64,000 nucleotides of DNA from Streptacidiphilus sp. 4-A2 (GTDB lineage: Bacteria > Actinomycetota > Actinomycetes > Streptomycetales > Streptomycetaceae). A program made the translations under genes and the position numbers. The notes beneath the pieces are model-generated. The model ran no database searches and was not told the origin of the DNA. It saw only the letters and a list, made by a program, of their open reading frames with translations. Shown piece by piece: positions 1-10,559 of this stretch (the stretch's first letter is position 1; each line of letters starts with the position of its first letter). The DNA is taken from positions 3,224,001-3,288,000 of the forward strand of contig JAAFYY010000001.1 in assembly GCA_014284505.1 (NCBI GenBank), given 5' to 3'.

Positions 1-2290
1 CAGCCGCAGCCGCGGCGGCAGCCGGTCGGCGCGGGCCCCCGGCGGGCGGGCGCTGCCCGGCGCCCAGGCCGGCGGCCAGGGCGCCGCGGGGCCCTGGTAC
101 TGCTGCTCGGCGGCGGCGTGCAGGGTCCACAGGGGATCGTGCAGCTGGGCCCGGCCGAGCGCGCACAGGTCCGCCCGCCCGGCCAGCAGGATGGAGTTGA
201 CGTCGTCATGGGAGGAGATGGCACCCACCGCGATCACCGGCACGCCGGTGGCGCTGCGGACCAGGTCGGCGTAGGGGGTCTGGTAGCTGCGCCCGTACCG
301 GGGACGCTGGTCGGAAACCACCTCGCCGGTGGACACGTCCACGGCGTCGGCGCCGCCCTCGGCCAGGGCCCGGCAGATCTCCACCGTCTCGGCCTCGGTG
401 GTTCCGCCCTCGGCCCAGTCGGTCGCCGAGATCCGCACCACCAGCGGCTTGTGCGCGGGCCACACCTCCCTTACCGCGGCCAGGACTTCGAGCGGGAAGC
501 GCAGCCGGTTCGCCGCCGGACCGCCGTAGCCGTCGGTGCGCCGGTTGGTCAGCGGGGAGAGGAATCCGGACAGCAACTGGCCGTGGCCGTACTGGAGTTC
601 CAGCACATCGAAGCCGGCCCGGTCGGCCCGCGCCGCGGCGGCGGCGAAGTCGGCGGCCACGGTGGCCAGTTCGGCGCGGGTGGCCGCGCGCGGGACGGCG
701 CTGCCGGCGTCCCAGGGCAGGGCGGAGGCGGCCAGCCGGCCAGCCGTCAGCCGCGCCCAGCGGGGGCCGGCGATCTCGTCCGCTCGCGGGGGCACGGTGG
801 CGGCGCGGCGTCCGGCATGGGTGAGCTGGATGCCCAACGGGGTGTCCGAGACCCGGCGGACGGCCTCGACGATCCGGCGCCACGCGGCCTCCTGCACATC
901 GGTGTACAGGCCCGGGCAGGCGGGGTGGCCCTGCCCTGCGGCGCCACCGCGGTCATCCCGGTGAACACCAGCCCGGCCCGCCCAGGGCGTGGGTGGTGAG
1001 ATGGAGTTGCTCGAACGCGCCGGGCAGGCCGTCGGCCGCACCGTAGACCGCCATCGGCGGGACCACCACCCGGTTGCGCAGCGGCAGCCCGCCCAGCCGG
1101 TAGGGGCGGAACATCGGCGGCACCCCGGGCGCGCCGGGCGCGAATCCGGCGTCGGTACGGTCGGTGAACTCCCGGTCCCGCAGCCGCAGGCTGTCGTAGC
1201 CGACCCGGCGGCTGCGGGTGAGCAGGTTGAACGCGAACTGCTCGGGCGGCTGCCCGGTGCTCCGGCCGATGGTCTCGAACCACTCCAGGCTGGCCTGGGC
1301 CGCGCGCTGGGTGGAGCGCACCACCGGCCGCCGCTCGCTCTCGTACCCGGCCAGCGCCTCGGCCGCGGTCGGGTGCTCGTGCAGCGCGGCGGCCAGGGCG
1401 AGGGCGTCCTCCATCGCCAGTTTGGTGCCGGAGCCGATGGAGAAGTGCGCGGTGTGCGCGGCGTCGCCGAGCAGCACCACATTGCCGTGCCGCCAGCGGG
1501 CGTTGGCGACCGTGGTGAACCGGAGCCACCTGGGGTTGTCGGCGATCAGCCGGTGCCCGTCCAGATGACCGCCCAGCAGTTGCCCGCACAGCCGGACGCT
1601 GTCCTGGTCGCCGGTGTCCCGGGGGTGGTCGCGGGCGGCGAGCTTCTCGAACCCGGCCCGCCGCCAGGCGTCCTCCGCCAGCTCCACGATGAAAGTGCTG
1701 CGGGTGGCGTCGTAGGGGTAGGCGTGCACCTGCACCGTGCCGAAGTCGTGCCGGTCGACGATGAAGGTGAACGCCTCGAAGACCTTGTCGGTCGCCAGCC
1801 ACATGTAGCGGCAGCCGCGGACGTCCAGCTGCGGGCGGAAGCTGTCGGCGTACTGCTCGCGGACCGTCGAGTGCACCCCGTCGGCCGCCACCACGAGGTC
1901 GTAGTTCGCGGCCAGCTCCGCCACCGGCGGCGCCTGGGCCCGGTGCCGCAGGTCGACGCCGAGCGCGGCGCAGCGCTGCTGGAGGATCCGCAGCAGCCGT
2001 TTGCGGCCCATCGCGGCGAAGCCGTGGCCGCCGGAGGTCACCGTGCGGCCGCCGTAGCGGATGTCGATGTCGCTCCAGCGGGCGAACTCGGCCGACATCG
2101 CCGCGAAGACCTCGGGGTCGGCGTCGGCGATGCCCTCCAGGGTCTCGTCGGAGAAGACCACCCCGTAGCCGAAGGTGTCGTCGGGTGCGTTGCGCTCCCA
2201 GAGGGTGATCTCCCACTGCGGGGAGAGCCGTTTGGCCAGGGCGGCGAAGTAGAGCCCGGCGGGCCCTCCGCCGATGACTGCGACATGCAC
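1..2290 (-). CDS. Two-domain aryl-CoA monooxygenase flavoprotein (2-aminobenzoyl-CoA / salicylyl-CoA type), 3' end outside window
   Basis: The N-terminal part is a FAD monooxygenase: GGGPAG near residue 8, a central DGVHS, and the GDAAH motif. The C-terminal part is an old-yellow-enzyme barrel that can be read in pieces (GMTAVAPQGR; LGRAQLHDPLWTLHAA near the left edge). This arrangement is known from 2-aminobenzoyl-CoA monooxygenase/reductase and salicylyl-CoA 5-hydroxylase, which hydroxylate (and in the first case also reduce) the aromatic CoA thioester. The GTG start at 2290 has GGAGGA a few bases upstream. No stop is seen, so the gene runs off the edge; about 765 codons are present, close to the family length. 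The frame breaks near 965-985 and 905-920. It lies downstream of a ligase and thioesterase on the same strand. The substrate (anthranilate or salicylate) is not settled by sequence alone. Confidence 0.85.
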
Positions 2291-2395
2291 GGGTCCTCCA
2301 CGGGGTCGGCACCACGGCTGTTCCACACGCCTGCTGCTCAACGGGCTTTCATTGCAGTGCACTGACCGGCCTGCCGGACGTCCCGGTGCGCCGGT

Positions 2396-2817
2396 TCAGC
2401 GCTGTCCCTGCTGCTGGGCGTAGCACTCGGGGGCCTGCGGGCCGGCGCCCAGCAGTGTCTGCCGTATCTGCGGCGGCCAGGGGGTCGAGCCGCGGGCCTC
2501 GGCGGCGGAGTGCACCACCGACATCCGGCCGGTGGCGGCCACCGTGTCGTCCTCGCCGCGCATGGTGAAGGCGTAGTGCAGCGAGCTGGCGCCCACCCGT
2601 TCCACCCGCAGCTCGGTGCGCACGGCCTGGCCGAACCACAGCCGTTCCTTGTAGTCGGCCTCGAAGTGGACCCTGGGATGCTGCCGAACAGGCTGTCCAG
2701 GCCGAGCCGGCGCAGCAGCACCGCCTCCGCGGCCTCGGCCCAGCGCTGCACGGAGGAGAAGTGGTAGTGCCCGGCCGCGTCGGTGTCGCCCCACTCCACC
2801 CGCCGCTCCACCACCAC
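2396..2817 (-). CDS. Hot-dog acyl-CoA thioesterase, joined in frame to the upstream ligase
   Basis: The reading VEWGDTDAAGHYHF followed by HFEADYKERLWFGQ is typical of 4-hydroxybenzoyl-CoA-type thioesterases (Asp after Gly-Asp-Thr, His-Tyr-His). It would hydrolyse aryl- or acyl-CoA, perhaps as a release valve for the neighbouring pathway. The frame breaks near 2670-2680. No stop codon separates it from the ligase. The GTG at 2817 (followed by two more GTGs) could start a separate protein, or the two activities could form one polypeptide. The stop is TGA at 2396-2398. About 105 nt separate it from the flavoprotein start. Confidence 0.7.
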
Positions 2818-4448
2818 GCTGGGCAGCCCGCGTCCGGCAGCCCGGGCCCGCAGTTCCTGACGCTGGAGTTTGCCGGTGCCGGTGCGTGGCAGCGAGGCGG
2901 TGAACTCCACCGCGCGCGGTACTTGTAGGGGGCGATGGTCTGCTTGACGTGGTCCTGGAGGGCTTTGGCGGTCGCGTCGTCCGCGGCCACGCCGGGGCGC
3001 AGCACCACATACGCCTTGACCACCGCTCCGCGCCGTTCGTCGGGGGCGCCGACCACTCCGCACTCCAGCACGTCGGGGTGGGTCAGCAGCGCCTCCTCGA
3101 CCTCGGGCCCGGCGATGTTGTAGCCGGAGGAGATGATCATGTCGTCGCTGCGGGCCTGGTACCAGAAGTAGCCGTCCTGATCCCTGATGTAGGTGTCACC
3201 GGTGATGTTCCAGCCGTCCCGCACATAGCCCAGCTGCCGGTCGTCGGCCAGATACCGGCATCCGGTCGGCCCCTGGACCGCGAGCAGCCCCGGACTGCCG
3301 TCCGGGACCGGTCTGCCGTCGGCGTCCACCACCGCGGCCCGGTAGCCAGGGACCGGCCTGCCGGTCGCCCCGGGGCGGATGTCCTCGTCCGCGGCGGAGA
3401 TGAACACATGCAGCATCTCGGTCGCCCCGATGCCGTCGATCAGCCGCAGCCCGGTGGCCGCCCGGAAGCGCTCCCACACGGCCGCGGGCAGCGCCTCCCC
3501 GGCGGAGACCGCGCGCCGCAGTCCGCGCAGCCGGTCGGCCCGGCCCGCCGCCAGGATCGCCCGGTAGGCGGTGGGCGCGGTGAACAGCACGGTCGCGCCG
3601 TGGGCCGCGACCGCCTCGGCCAGCTGCTCCGGCGCGGCGGACTCCAGCAGCAGACTGGCGGCCCCGGCGTACAGCGGGAAGACCACCAGGCCGCCCAGGC
3701 CGAAGGTGAAGGCGAGCGGCGGGGTACCGGTGAACAGGTCGTCCGGGCTCGGCCGCAGGATGTGGCGGGCGAAGGTGTCGGCGTTGGCCAGCACGTCCCG
3801 GTGGAAGTGCAGCGTCGCCTTGGGCGGCCCGGTGGTGCCCGAGGTGAACGCCAGCAGCGCCACATCGTCGGCGGCGGTGTCCACCGCGGCGAACCGGCCC
3901 TCCTTGGCCGCCCCACGAACCACCAGGTCAGCCGGGTCGTCGTCGCGGCCGTACGGGATCAGCGCCAGCCCGGGGACGGCCGCCGCGGTCAGTTCGCCCA
4001 GCAGCCGGTGATCGCAGAGGGCGACCACCGGCCGGGCGATCCCGGCCAGCACCGCCAGTTCCCCGGCCCGCAGCAGCGGCATGGTGGTCACCGCGACCGC
4101 GCCGGCCTTCAGTACCGCCAGCCAACCCACCACCAGCCAGGGGGTGTTGGGCCCGTGCAGCAGCACCCGGTTGCCCGGGACCACCCCCAGGTCCTCGGTC
4201 AGCAGCCGGGCGGTCTGGTCGACCCGCCGCTGGAGCTCGCCGTAGCTCCACTCCTCCTCGGTGGTCAGCAGGCAGCGCCGGTCCGGGCCGAGCCGCGCCA
4301 CCGTGTCGTCCAGCAGTGCCCTGGCGCAGTTGAGCCGATCCGGGTAACGCAGCTCGGGAAGATCGAACCGCAGCTCGGGCCACTGCTCGACGGGGGGAAG
4401 GTGGTCACGACAGAAGGTATCGGCATGCGCGGACGGAGAAAGCTCCAT
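2812..4448 (-). CDS. Aryl-CoA ligase, 2-aminobenzoate-CoA ligase type
   Basis: ANL-superfamily adenylate-forming enzyme of about 545 residues. Visible motifs are the P-loop-like LAFTSGTTGPPKATLHF, IGATEMLH, the GWNITGDTY core, and SSGYNIAGPEVEEALL. It activates an aromatic acid with ATP and CoA. The overall sequence, especially ATLHFHRD and EMLHVFISA, resembles 2-aminobenzoate-CoA and benzoate-CoA ligases. ATG at 4448 follows GAGGTG. The frame breaks near 2915, just before the C-terminal catalytic segment TGTGKLQRQEL, whose lysine is present in the shifted frame. There is no stop before the thioesterase domain. It is the first gene of the operon, and the downstream monooxygenase would use its product. 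Confidence 0.85.
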
Positions 4449-4493
4449 AGCGGCACCTCGTCTGGATGTCGGGGCGGCACGGGTCCTGCGTTC

Positions 4494-4521
4494 AGTATCT
4501 CCTTTGTTTTGCCATCGTCAA
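4494..4521 (-). promoter_or_regulatory. Putative promoter of the aryl-CoA operon
   Basis: On the minus strand a -35 TTGACG (4516-4521) and a -10 GATACT (4494-4499) are separated by 16 nt, in a locally AT-rich stretch about 45 nt before the ligase ATG. This is a sequence match only; no start site is known. Confidence 0.5.
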
Positions 4522-4535
4522 TGATGCACTACATT
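4520..4535. promoter_or_regulatory. Imperfect 16-bp palindrome overlapping the -35 box
   Basis: AATGATGCACTACATT has symmetric AATG...CATT ends plus an inner G/C pair, and its edge overlaps the -35 hexamer of the ligase promoter. The position fits an operator for a MarR-, GntR- or TetR-type repressor. No such regulator gene is inside the window. Confidence 0.4.
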
Positions 4536-4595
4536 TTTGATTCCGGCCCCGCCCGTGCCGCCCTCCGGGGCTGCCCGCCCCGCGACCGGACCGGC

Positions 4596-5791
4596 TCAGC
4601 CGGGCCCGTCGGCACGGAACCCGCGGAAGAACCCGCGGATGTCCCCGACCAGCGCCGCGGGCTGCTCCATCGCGGCGAAGTGGCCGCCGCGCTCGAACTC
4701 GGTCCACCGCACGATGGTGTTGGTGCGCTCGGCGATGTGCCGCAGCGGGATGAAGTTCTCCTGCGGGAAGGCCGCCAGGGCGGTCGGCGCGGCCGAGGGC
4801 TCGGGCGGCGCACCCCAGTAGTCGGCGTGGGCACGCTCGTAGTAGATCCGGGCGGACGATCCGGCCGTCCCGGTGAGCCAGTAGAGCATCACGTTGGTGA
4901 GCAGGTGGTCCCGGTCGATCACGTCCCCGTCACCGGAGTCCGTCCACTCCCTGAACTTCTCCGCGATCCAGGCGAGTTGGCCCACCGGCGAGTCGGTCAG
5001 CGCATAGGCCAGGGTCTGCGGCCGGGTGGACTGGATGTCCGCGTAGCCCTGCCGTTCGCGGGTCCACTCCCGGGTCCGCTCCCAGGAGGCGAGGGTGCGC
5101 TCGCGCTCACGCGGGTCGAGCGCGGCCAGCTCCTGCGGGCTCGGCTCGGCGGCGGCCGCGCTGCCGGGGATCAGGTTCAGATGGACGCCGATCACCTCCC
5201 CGGGGCGGATCCGGCCGAGCTCCCTGGAGACGGCCGACCCCCAGTCGCCGCCCTGCGCGCCGTAGCGCCGGTAGCCCAGCCGTCGCATCAGCTCGGCGAA
5301 GGCGGCCGCGGTCCGCCGGTACTCCCAGCCGGTCTCCCGGGTCGGCCCGGAGAAGCCGAAGCCGGGGATGCTCGGCAGCACCAGGTGGAACGCGTCGGCC
5401 GGGTCCCCGCCGTGCGCCCGCGGATCCACGAGCGGGCCGGCGATCTCGGTGAACTCCGCGAACGAACCCGGCCAGCCGTGCGTGATCACCAGCGGCACCG
5501 CCCCGGCTCCGGGGAGCGGATGTGCGCGAAGTGGACGGTGGCCCCGTCGATCTCAGTGGTGAACTGCGGCCACCGGTTCAGCCGGGCCTCGGCCGCACGC
5601 CAGTCGTACTCGTGCCGCCAGTAGTGCGCGAGCTCCCGCAGATACTCCCGGGGGACGCCGTACGCCCAGCCCACGCCCGGCAGTTCGTCCGGCCAGCGGG
5701 TCCGGTCCAGCCGCCGGCGCAGATCCTCCAGCTCGCTCTCGGGGATGGCGATGCGGAACGCCCTGATGTCCTCGCTGCTCGGTGTCGTCAT
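4596..5791 (-). CDS. Epoxide hydrolase, alpha/beta fold with N-terminal EH domain
   Basis: The N-terminal segment (FRIAIPESELEDLRRRL, then LNRWPQFTTEIDG) is the epoxide-hydrolase N domain. The body has the oxyanion motif HGWPGS and the nucleophile GGDWGS. The C-terminal GGHFAAMEQP supplies the catalytic histidine. It is expected to open epoxides by water addition, in the cytoplasm. Length is about 398 codons, normal for the family. ATG at 5791. The frame breaks near 5500-5515. It is on the same strand as the aryl-CoA operon, but about 150 nt and a promoter-like sequence lie between them, so it is probably a separate unit. Confidence 0.85.
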
Positions 5792-5864
5792 GGCAGCACA
5801 TGCTAGGAGTGTCCGGCCGGCCGCCGTGACCGCCGCAAGCCCGGGCCGGCGGGCAGCGGCCGGA

Positions 5865-7321
5865 TCAGACCGGGAGCAGCCGGGCCACCAGGTCGCCCAG
5901 CTGGCGCACATTGCGGCAGGGCAGCATCCGTACCACCCGGGCGTACTCGCCCGCCGCGGAGTCACCGGTGGACCACGCGCTCACCGGCTCGGGGTTCAGC
6001 CAGTACACCCGCCGGGCGCGGGCGGCGACGGCCGCCAGCGCGGCCGGGTTCGGGTCGCGGCCGTTGTTCCGGGCGTCGCCGAGGACCAGCACCGAGGTAC
6101 GCGGGCCCACCGCGTCCAGGTAGCGCTCGACGAACTGGCCCAGCGCCGTGCCGTAGTCGCTGCTGCCGTCCCAGCCGGTGACCGCGGCCTCGGCCAGGAT
6201 CCGGGCGCCCAGGCCGGCCGGATCCGCCTGCCCGGCGCTGACCAGCGCGGTCACCTCGTCGGTGCGGTTGACGAAGGCGAACACCCGCACCTTGCTGAAC
6301 TGCTCCCGCAGCGCCTGGACCAGCAGCATGGTGAAGTTGGCGAATCCGGCGACCGAGCCGGAGACGTCGCACAGCAGGACCAGCTCCGGGCGCGCCGGGC
6401 GACGGCGGCGGTACGCCGGGCGCAGCGGCACCCCGCCGGTGGACAGTGAGCGGCGCAGCGTCCGGCGCAGGTCGATCCGGCCGCGCTCGGCCCGGCGTCG
6501 GCGGGCGGCCAGCCGGGTCGCCAGCTTGCGGGACAGCGGCTGCACGGTCCGCCGCAGCTCGGCGAGCTGTTCCCGGCCGGCCACCAGGAAGTCGATCTGG
6601 TCGGGGGTGGCCGCGAGGGCGCGCCGGGCGATGAGATCGGTGCCGCGCAGCTCGGCCACCCGGCGCCTGGCCTCGCCGGCGACCAGCCCGCGAAAGCGCT
6701 GGATCCGGCCGCGGATCTCGTCGGCCTCGATCCGCTCGGTGAAACCGCCGTCACCACCGCCGCTACCCCCGCCGCCGCCACTACCGCCCGAACCGGCCCC
6801 GCCCGCTGTGCCGGGCGCTCCGGAGCGGGCGGCGCGGGTGCGGGCAGTACCCGGACCAGCAGGGTCTGCGGCTGCAACCGGTCCAGCGCCTGGTGCGCGG
6901 ACCAGCCCTCGGAGCCGCCGCCGGGCAGGCCGTACCGGCCCAGGGCCTCCACCGTCTCGGCGGCGAGCCGGGCCAGCGCCACCGGGTCGTCCGCGGCCAG
7001 GGCATCGGCCAGGCGTTCCCGCAGTTCGGCCAGGCGGCCGGGGAACGGGTCCGCGGCCGCCTCCAGGACACTCTGCGGGGTGCCGACCGCCAGCGGGAAG
7101 TACAGGTCGAAGGCCGCGTCGAAGACCGCCCGCTGTCCCTCGCGCCGCAGCAGCGCCGCCGCCAGCCCGGCGCGCATCCGCTCCCGGTCCGTCATCCCGA
7201 GCACTTCCAGCACCGCCCCGGCGTCGATGCTCTCGCCCGGGCCGATCGGCATGCCATGGGCCCGCAGCGCCTGGACAAAGGCGGTGAGCCGCTCGGCCAC
7301 ACCGGCCGGCTGCTCGCTCAC
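5865..7321 (-). CDS. VWA-domain protein of the CoxE-like type
   Basis: The C-terminal half carries a von Willebrand A domain with a clear MIDAS motif (CDVSGSVAGF), a second acidic loop around GWDGSSDYG and a GDARNNGRD motif. The N-terminal half is helical, followed by a glycine-serine-rich linker (about 6720-6800). The GTG start at 7321 overlaps the MoxR stop codon by four bases (GTGA), so translation is coupled. MoxR/VWA pairs act as AAA+ chaperones with a metal-dependent adaptor, for example in cofactor insertion into CO/xanthine dehydrogenase-type enzymes; no client enzyme is visible here. The frame breaks near 6790-6830. Confidence 0.8.
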
Positions 7322-8216
7322 GACGCGGCCACCACGCCGTCGAGCCGCAGTTTGCGGCCCGCCTTCAGCACGTCGTCCTGGTGCTTGAGGATCACCCGAG
7401 GGTGTCCCGGACCACCGCCTCGTCCAGGCTTTCCGCGCCCAGCGCGCAGGGTCCGGGCCCAGTCCACGGACTCGGCCACCGACGGTGCCTTGCGCAGCTC
7501 CATCGCCCGCAGCGCGCCGACCACCCGCACCAGCGACTCGGCCAGCGCCGCGTCCAGGCCGGGCACCTTCAGCCGGACGATCCGCTGCTCCAGCTCCTGG
7601 TCGGGGAAGTCGATGTGCAGGAAGAGGCAGCGGCGGCGCAGCGCCTCGGACAGCTCCCGGGTGGCATTGGAGGTGAGCAGCACGAACGGGCGCCGGGTGG
7701 CGGTGATCGTGCCCAGCTCGGGCACGGTGACCTGGAAGTCGCTGAGCACCTCCAGCAGCAGGCCCTCCACCTCCACATCGGCCTTGTCGGTCTCGTCGAT
7801 CAGCAGCACCGTGGGCTGGTCGCCGCGGATGGCGGTCAGCAGCGGCGCGGGAGCAGGAACTCCTCGCTGAAGATGTCGGTGCGGGCCTGGTCCCAGGTCT
7901 CCTCCCGACCGGCGGTGATCCGCAGCAGCTGCTTGGCGTGGTTCCACTCGTACAGCGCGCGGGACTCGTCCACCCCCTCGTAGCACTGCAGGCGCACCAG
8001 CCTGGCCCGGCCGATCGTGGCGATGGCCTTGGCCAGCTCGGTCTTGCCGACCCCGGCCGGGCCCTCGACCAGCAGCGGCTTGCCGAGCCGGTCGGCCAGG
8101 AACACGGTGGTGGCGACGGCGGTCGACGCCAGGTATCCGGCCTCGGCGAGCCTTGCGGAGACGTCGTCCACCGAGGTGAAGAAGCCGGTGCCGGTCACGT
8201 GGTCCAGGGCAGCCAT
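7318..8216 (-). CDS. MoxR-family AAA+ ATPase
   Basis: The Walker A motif is EGPAGVGKTELAKAIA and Walker B is VLLIDETDKAD. Sensor 1 is LLTSNATRELSEAL, and the arginine-finger region is RRRCLFLHIDFP. MoxR ATPases remodel partner proteins together with a VWA protein, which here is the next gene (GTGA overlap). ATG at 8216 follows GAGGGAG. The frame breaks near 7860 and 7395-7440. Length is about 299 codons, usual for the family. Confidence 0.88.
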
Positions 8217-8464
8217 AGCGCCAACTCCCTCTCGGAGTACCTTGATCAGTACCTGAGTGTCCGGGCGCCCCGACGGGGGTACCCGGTGCAGGACCCTACC
8301 CGGCGGCCGGGCGGTCCGCGCCCCCGCCTCCCCGCCTCCCCGTCGGGAGGCCGTTCCCGTGACCCGGCCAGGAGGCGGTAACGAGTCGGGACGCGGACAG
8401 GAACGCCCTCCAGCAGTATCGAACCCACCAGAAAACGGAACACCACACCACAAGGGGCAGAACC

Positions 8465-8697
8465 ATGGGACGCAAGCTCGCCGCACTGACCGGGGTCCTC
8501 GCGCGGCTCTCGTCTTCGGCCTGTCGACCACGGCCGACGCGAGCCACGCCCAGAGCCGGCAGCACAGCGTCCAGCAGGCACTGGCCGACGGCCAGAGCCC
8601 GAACGGCGACGGACAGAGCCCCAACGGTGACGGTCAGAGCCCGAACGGCGGCGGCAACGGCAGCACCCCGACCCCCGCGCCGACCACCGGCCACTGA
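8465..8697 (+). CDS. Small secreted peptide with tandem GQSPNGD repeats
   Basis: The protein starts MGRKLAALTGVLA and, after one missing base near 8502, continues ALVFGLSTTADASHA. Together these form a signal peptide with an AxA cleavage site. The mature part is about 50 residues: a short amphipathic start, three GQSPNG(D/G) repeats, then a Gly/Pro/Thr tail. It has no recognisable family. The signal peptide and low-complexity tail suggest an exported, disordered protein. The 261 nt between its stop and the next gene hold nothing I can name. Confidence 0.55.
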
Positions 8698-8958
8698 CCC
8701 GGTTCACTGCCCCGCCGTCGCGAACTCCAGCCGCAACGACCCCACTTGTCGCGACCCCGCCGTCGCCCGCCGTCCGCCGCGCCGCACCCGCCAACGGGGC
8801 GGCGCGGCGCTGTTGCACCGGCGCCGGCCGCCGCCACCTCCCACGCCGACCGGTGCGACGCCAACGCCGCAACCGCAACCGCCGCATCCGCCGCCCTCAC
8901 CGCCGCAACGCGACGAACCCGACTCCATCCATTGGCCCTATGACCCGGAGAACAAACA

Positions 8959-10315
8959 ATGGACCCTGCCGCCGCGCCCACCCCTCTGCACATTCTGCTG
9001 CGCAAAGCCCGGCGGCGGGCCGGACTGACCCAGCAGCAGCTCGCCGGACTGTCCACGGTCAGTATCCGCACCATCCGCGATCTGGAGCGCGCCCGGGTGC
9101 GGCATCCGCGCCAGAGCACCCTGGACCTGCTGGCCAACGCCATGCGGCTGAGCCATGCCCACCGGACCGAGCTGCGGCTGGCCGCACGCCAGGCACCGGC
9201 CGAGGCGATCATCCGAGCGGTGTTCGGCCCCGACTGCGCCGTGCCGCCGCGTCCGCCGCAGCAACTGGTCGGCCGCCGCAGCGAACTGCGCACCCTGGAC
9301 ACCCTGATCAGCCACAGCCCGGAACGGCTGCTCGCCACCGTCGGGCTGCCCGCGTCGGCAAAACCGGACTCGCACAGGAGCTGGCCGGTCTGCTGCACGC
9401 CCGCGACCGGCTGCCCGTGCTCTGGATCCCGCCGGAGAACCCCGAAAGACCCGAGGCCGACCCCACCGAGTCTCCCGATCCGCAGGCCAACCTGGTGCGC
9501 TGGGTCCGTGAACTGCTGGCCGGCGGCGAGCGCGGCGAGCAACTCGCCACCGCCATCGGCGCCACGCCGGCGCTGCTGGTGCTCGACGGCTGTCAGCCCA
9601 CCGCCGCGGCCGGAGCCGCCCTGCTGCGGCTGCTGCAGGGCTGTCCCGGGCTGAAGATCCTGTTCACCGCCTGCGGACCGGTGCAACTGGCCGGCTGCCG
9701 ACAACTGCCGCTGGCCCCACTGCCGCTGCCCGGCACCGACCTCGCCCCGGATCCGCCGTCGGACGACGCCCTGACCGCCGGGCACCCCGCCCTGGAACTC
9801 ATGCTTCGCTGCGCCGCCCGGACCCGCCCCGACCTGCTGCCCACCGACGCCCTGATCGCCCACCTCGCCAGGGTCTGCCGCGCGCTGGACGGCATCCCCG
9901 CGGCCATCGAGGCCGCCGCGTCCTGGCTGCTGCTCTACAGCCCACAGCACCTGGGCGACATTGCCGAACACACCCCGCTGGAACTGCTGGACCCGATCAC
10001 CCCGGTCCCCGGCCAGATCCCGCTCAGCGTCCGGCTGACCGAGGCGCACGGCGCACTGGACCCTTACTTCGTCCGGCTGTTGGGGATCCTCGGCAAGCTC
10101 GACCAGCCCTGGACCGTGGAGCTGGCGGCCGACAGCACCGCCCTTCCCCGCACCCGGATCGCCCGCGACCTGCACATCCTGTTGCAGCACGGCCTGATCC
10201 AGCAGCAGCCGGTCCGGGCCGACGGCCTGAGCGCCTTCCTCACCCTGCGGCTCTCCCTCATCTCACCTCCACCGCCGTGCCACCGCCGCTGGAGCGCCGA
10301 GTCCCGGCGGCATAG
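8959..10315 (+). CDS. XRE-family regulator with a STAND/NB-ARC-like ATPase domain
   Basis: Residues 10-70 form an XRE helix-turn-helix (LTQQQLAGLSTVSIRTIRDLE). The P-loop VGLP(G)VGKTGLAQELA is split by a lost base near 9350. Walker B-like ALLVLDGC and a NB-ARC-style LDGIPAAIEAAASWL follow. Such proteins are ATP-gated transcription regulators of specialised metabolism or development. ATG at 8959 follows GGAGA. The end is uncertain: shifting frame near 10255 gives a TAG at 10313-10315, while the unshifted frame runs on past a strong terminator hairpin. A degenerate adenylation-domain gene follows after the terminator. Confidence 0.75.
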
Positions 10316-10346
10316 CCGGCGGCAGCAGGACAGCACCGTTCATCCC

Positions 10347-10398
10347 GTGCCGAGAAGGCGGTGGGAGCCCGTCCGGGCTTCCACCGCCTCCTCGGCAC
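10347..10398 (+). terminator. Long hairpin after the XRE-ATPase gene
   Basis: GTGCCGAG...CTCGGCAC arms, with further pairing through GGCGGTGG / CCACCGCC inside, form a stem of over 20 bp with few mismatches around a 3-nt loop. This placement supports the regulator ending near 10315. Confidence 0.75.
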
Positions 10399-10559
10399 TC
10401 ACATGGTCCGGAACGCCCCGGGAGCGCCAACTGCCGCCCGGCTGCCGCCGGGGACGCCGATCCGCAACCGGCCACCCGCCTACGCTCGAACGGCGAAGCC
10501 CGGCGGTTCCCTCCCCCGGCCGACACCATCCCCGGCCATCCTGATCTGGACGAAGCCCT

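Noticed and set aside
2949-5624. 891-codon plus-strand open frame
   Set aside because: Antisense to the ligase and epoxide hydrolase genes, with low-complexity Gly/Arg/Pro composition and no ribosome site.
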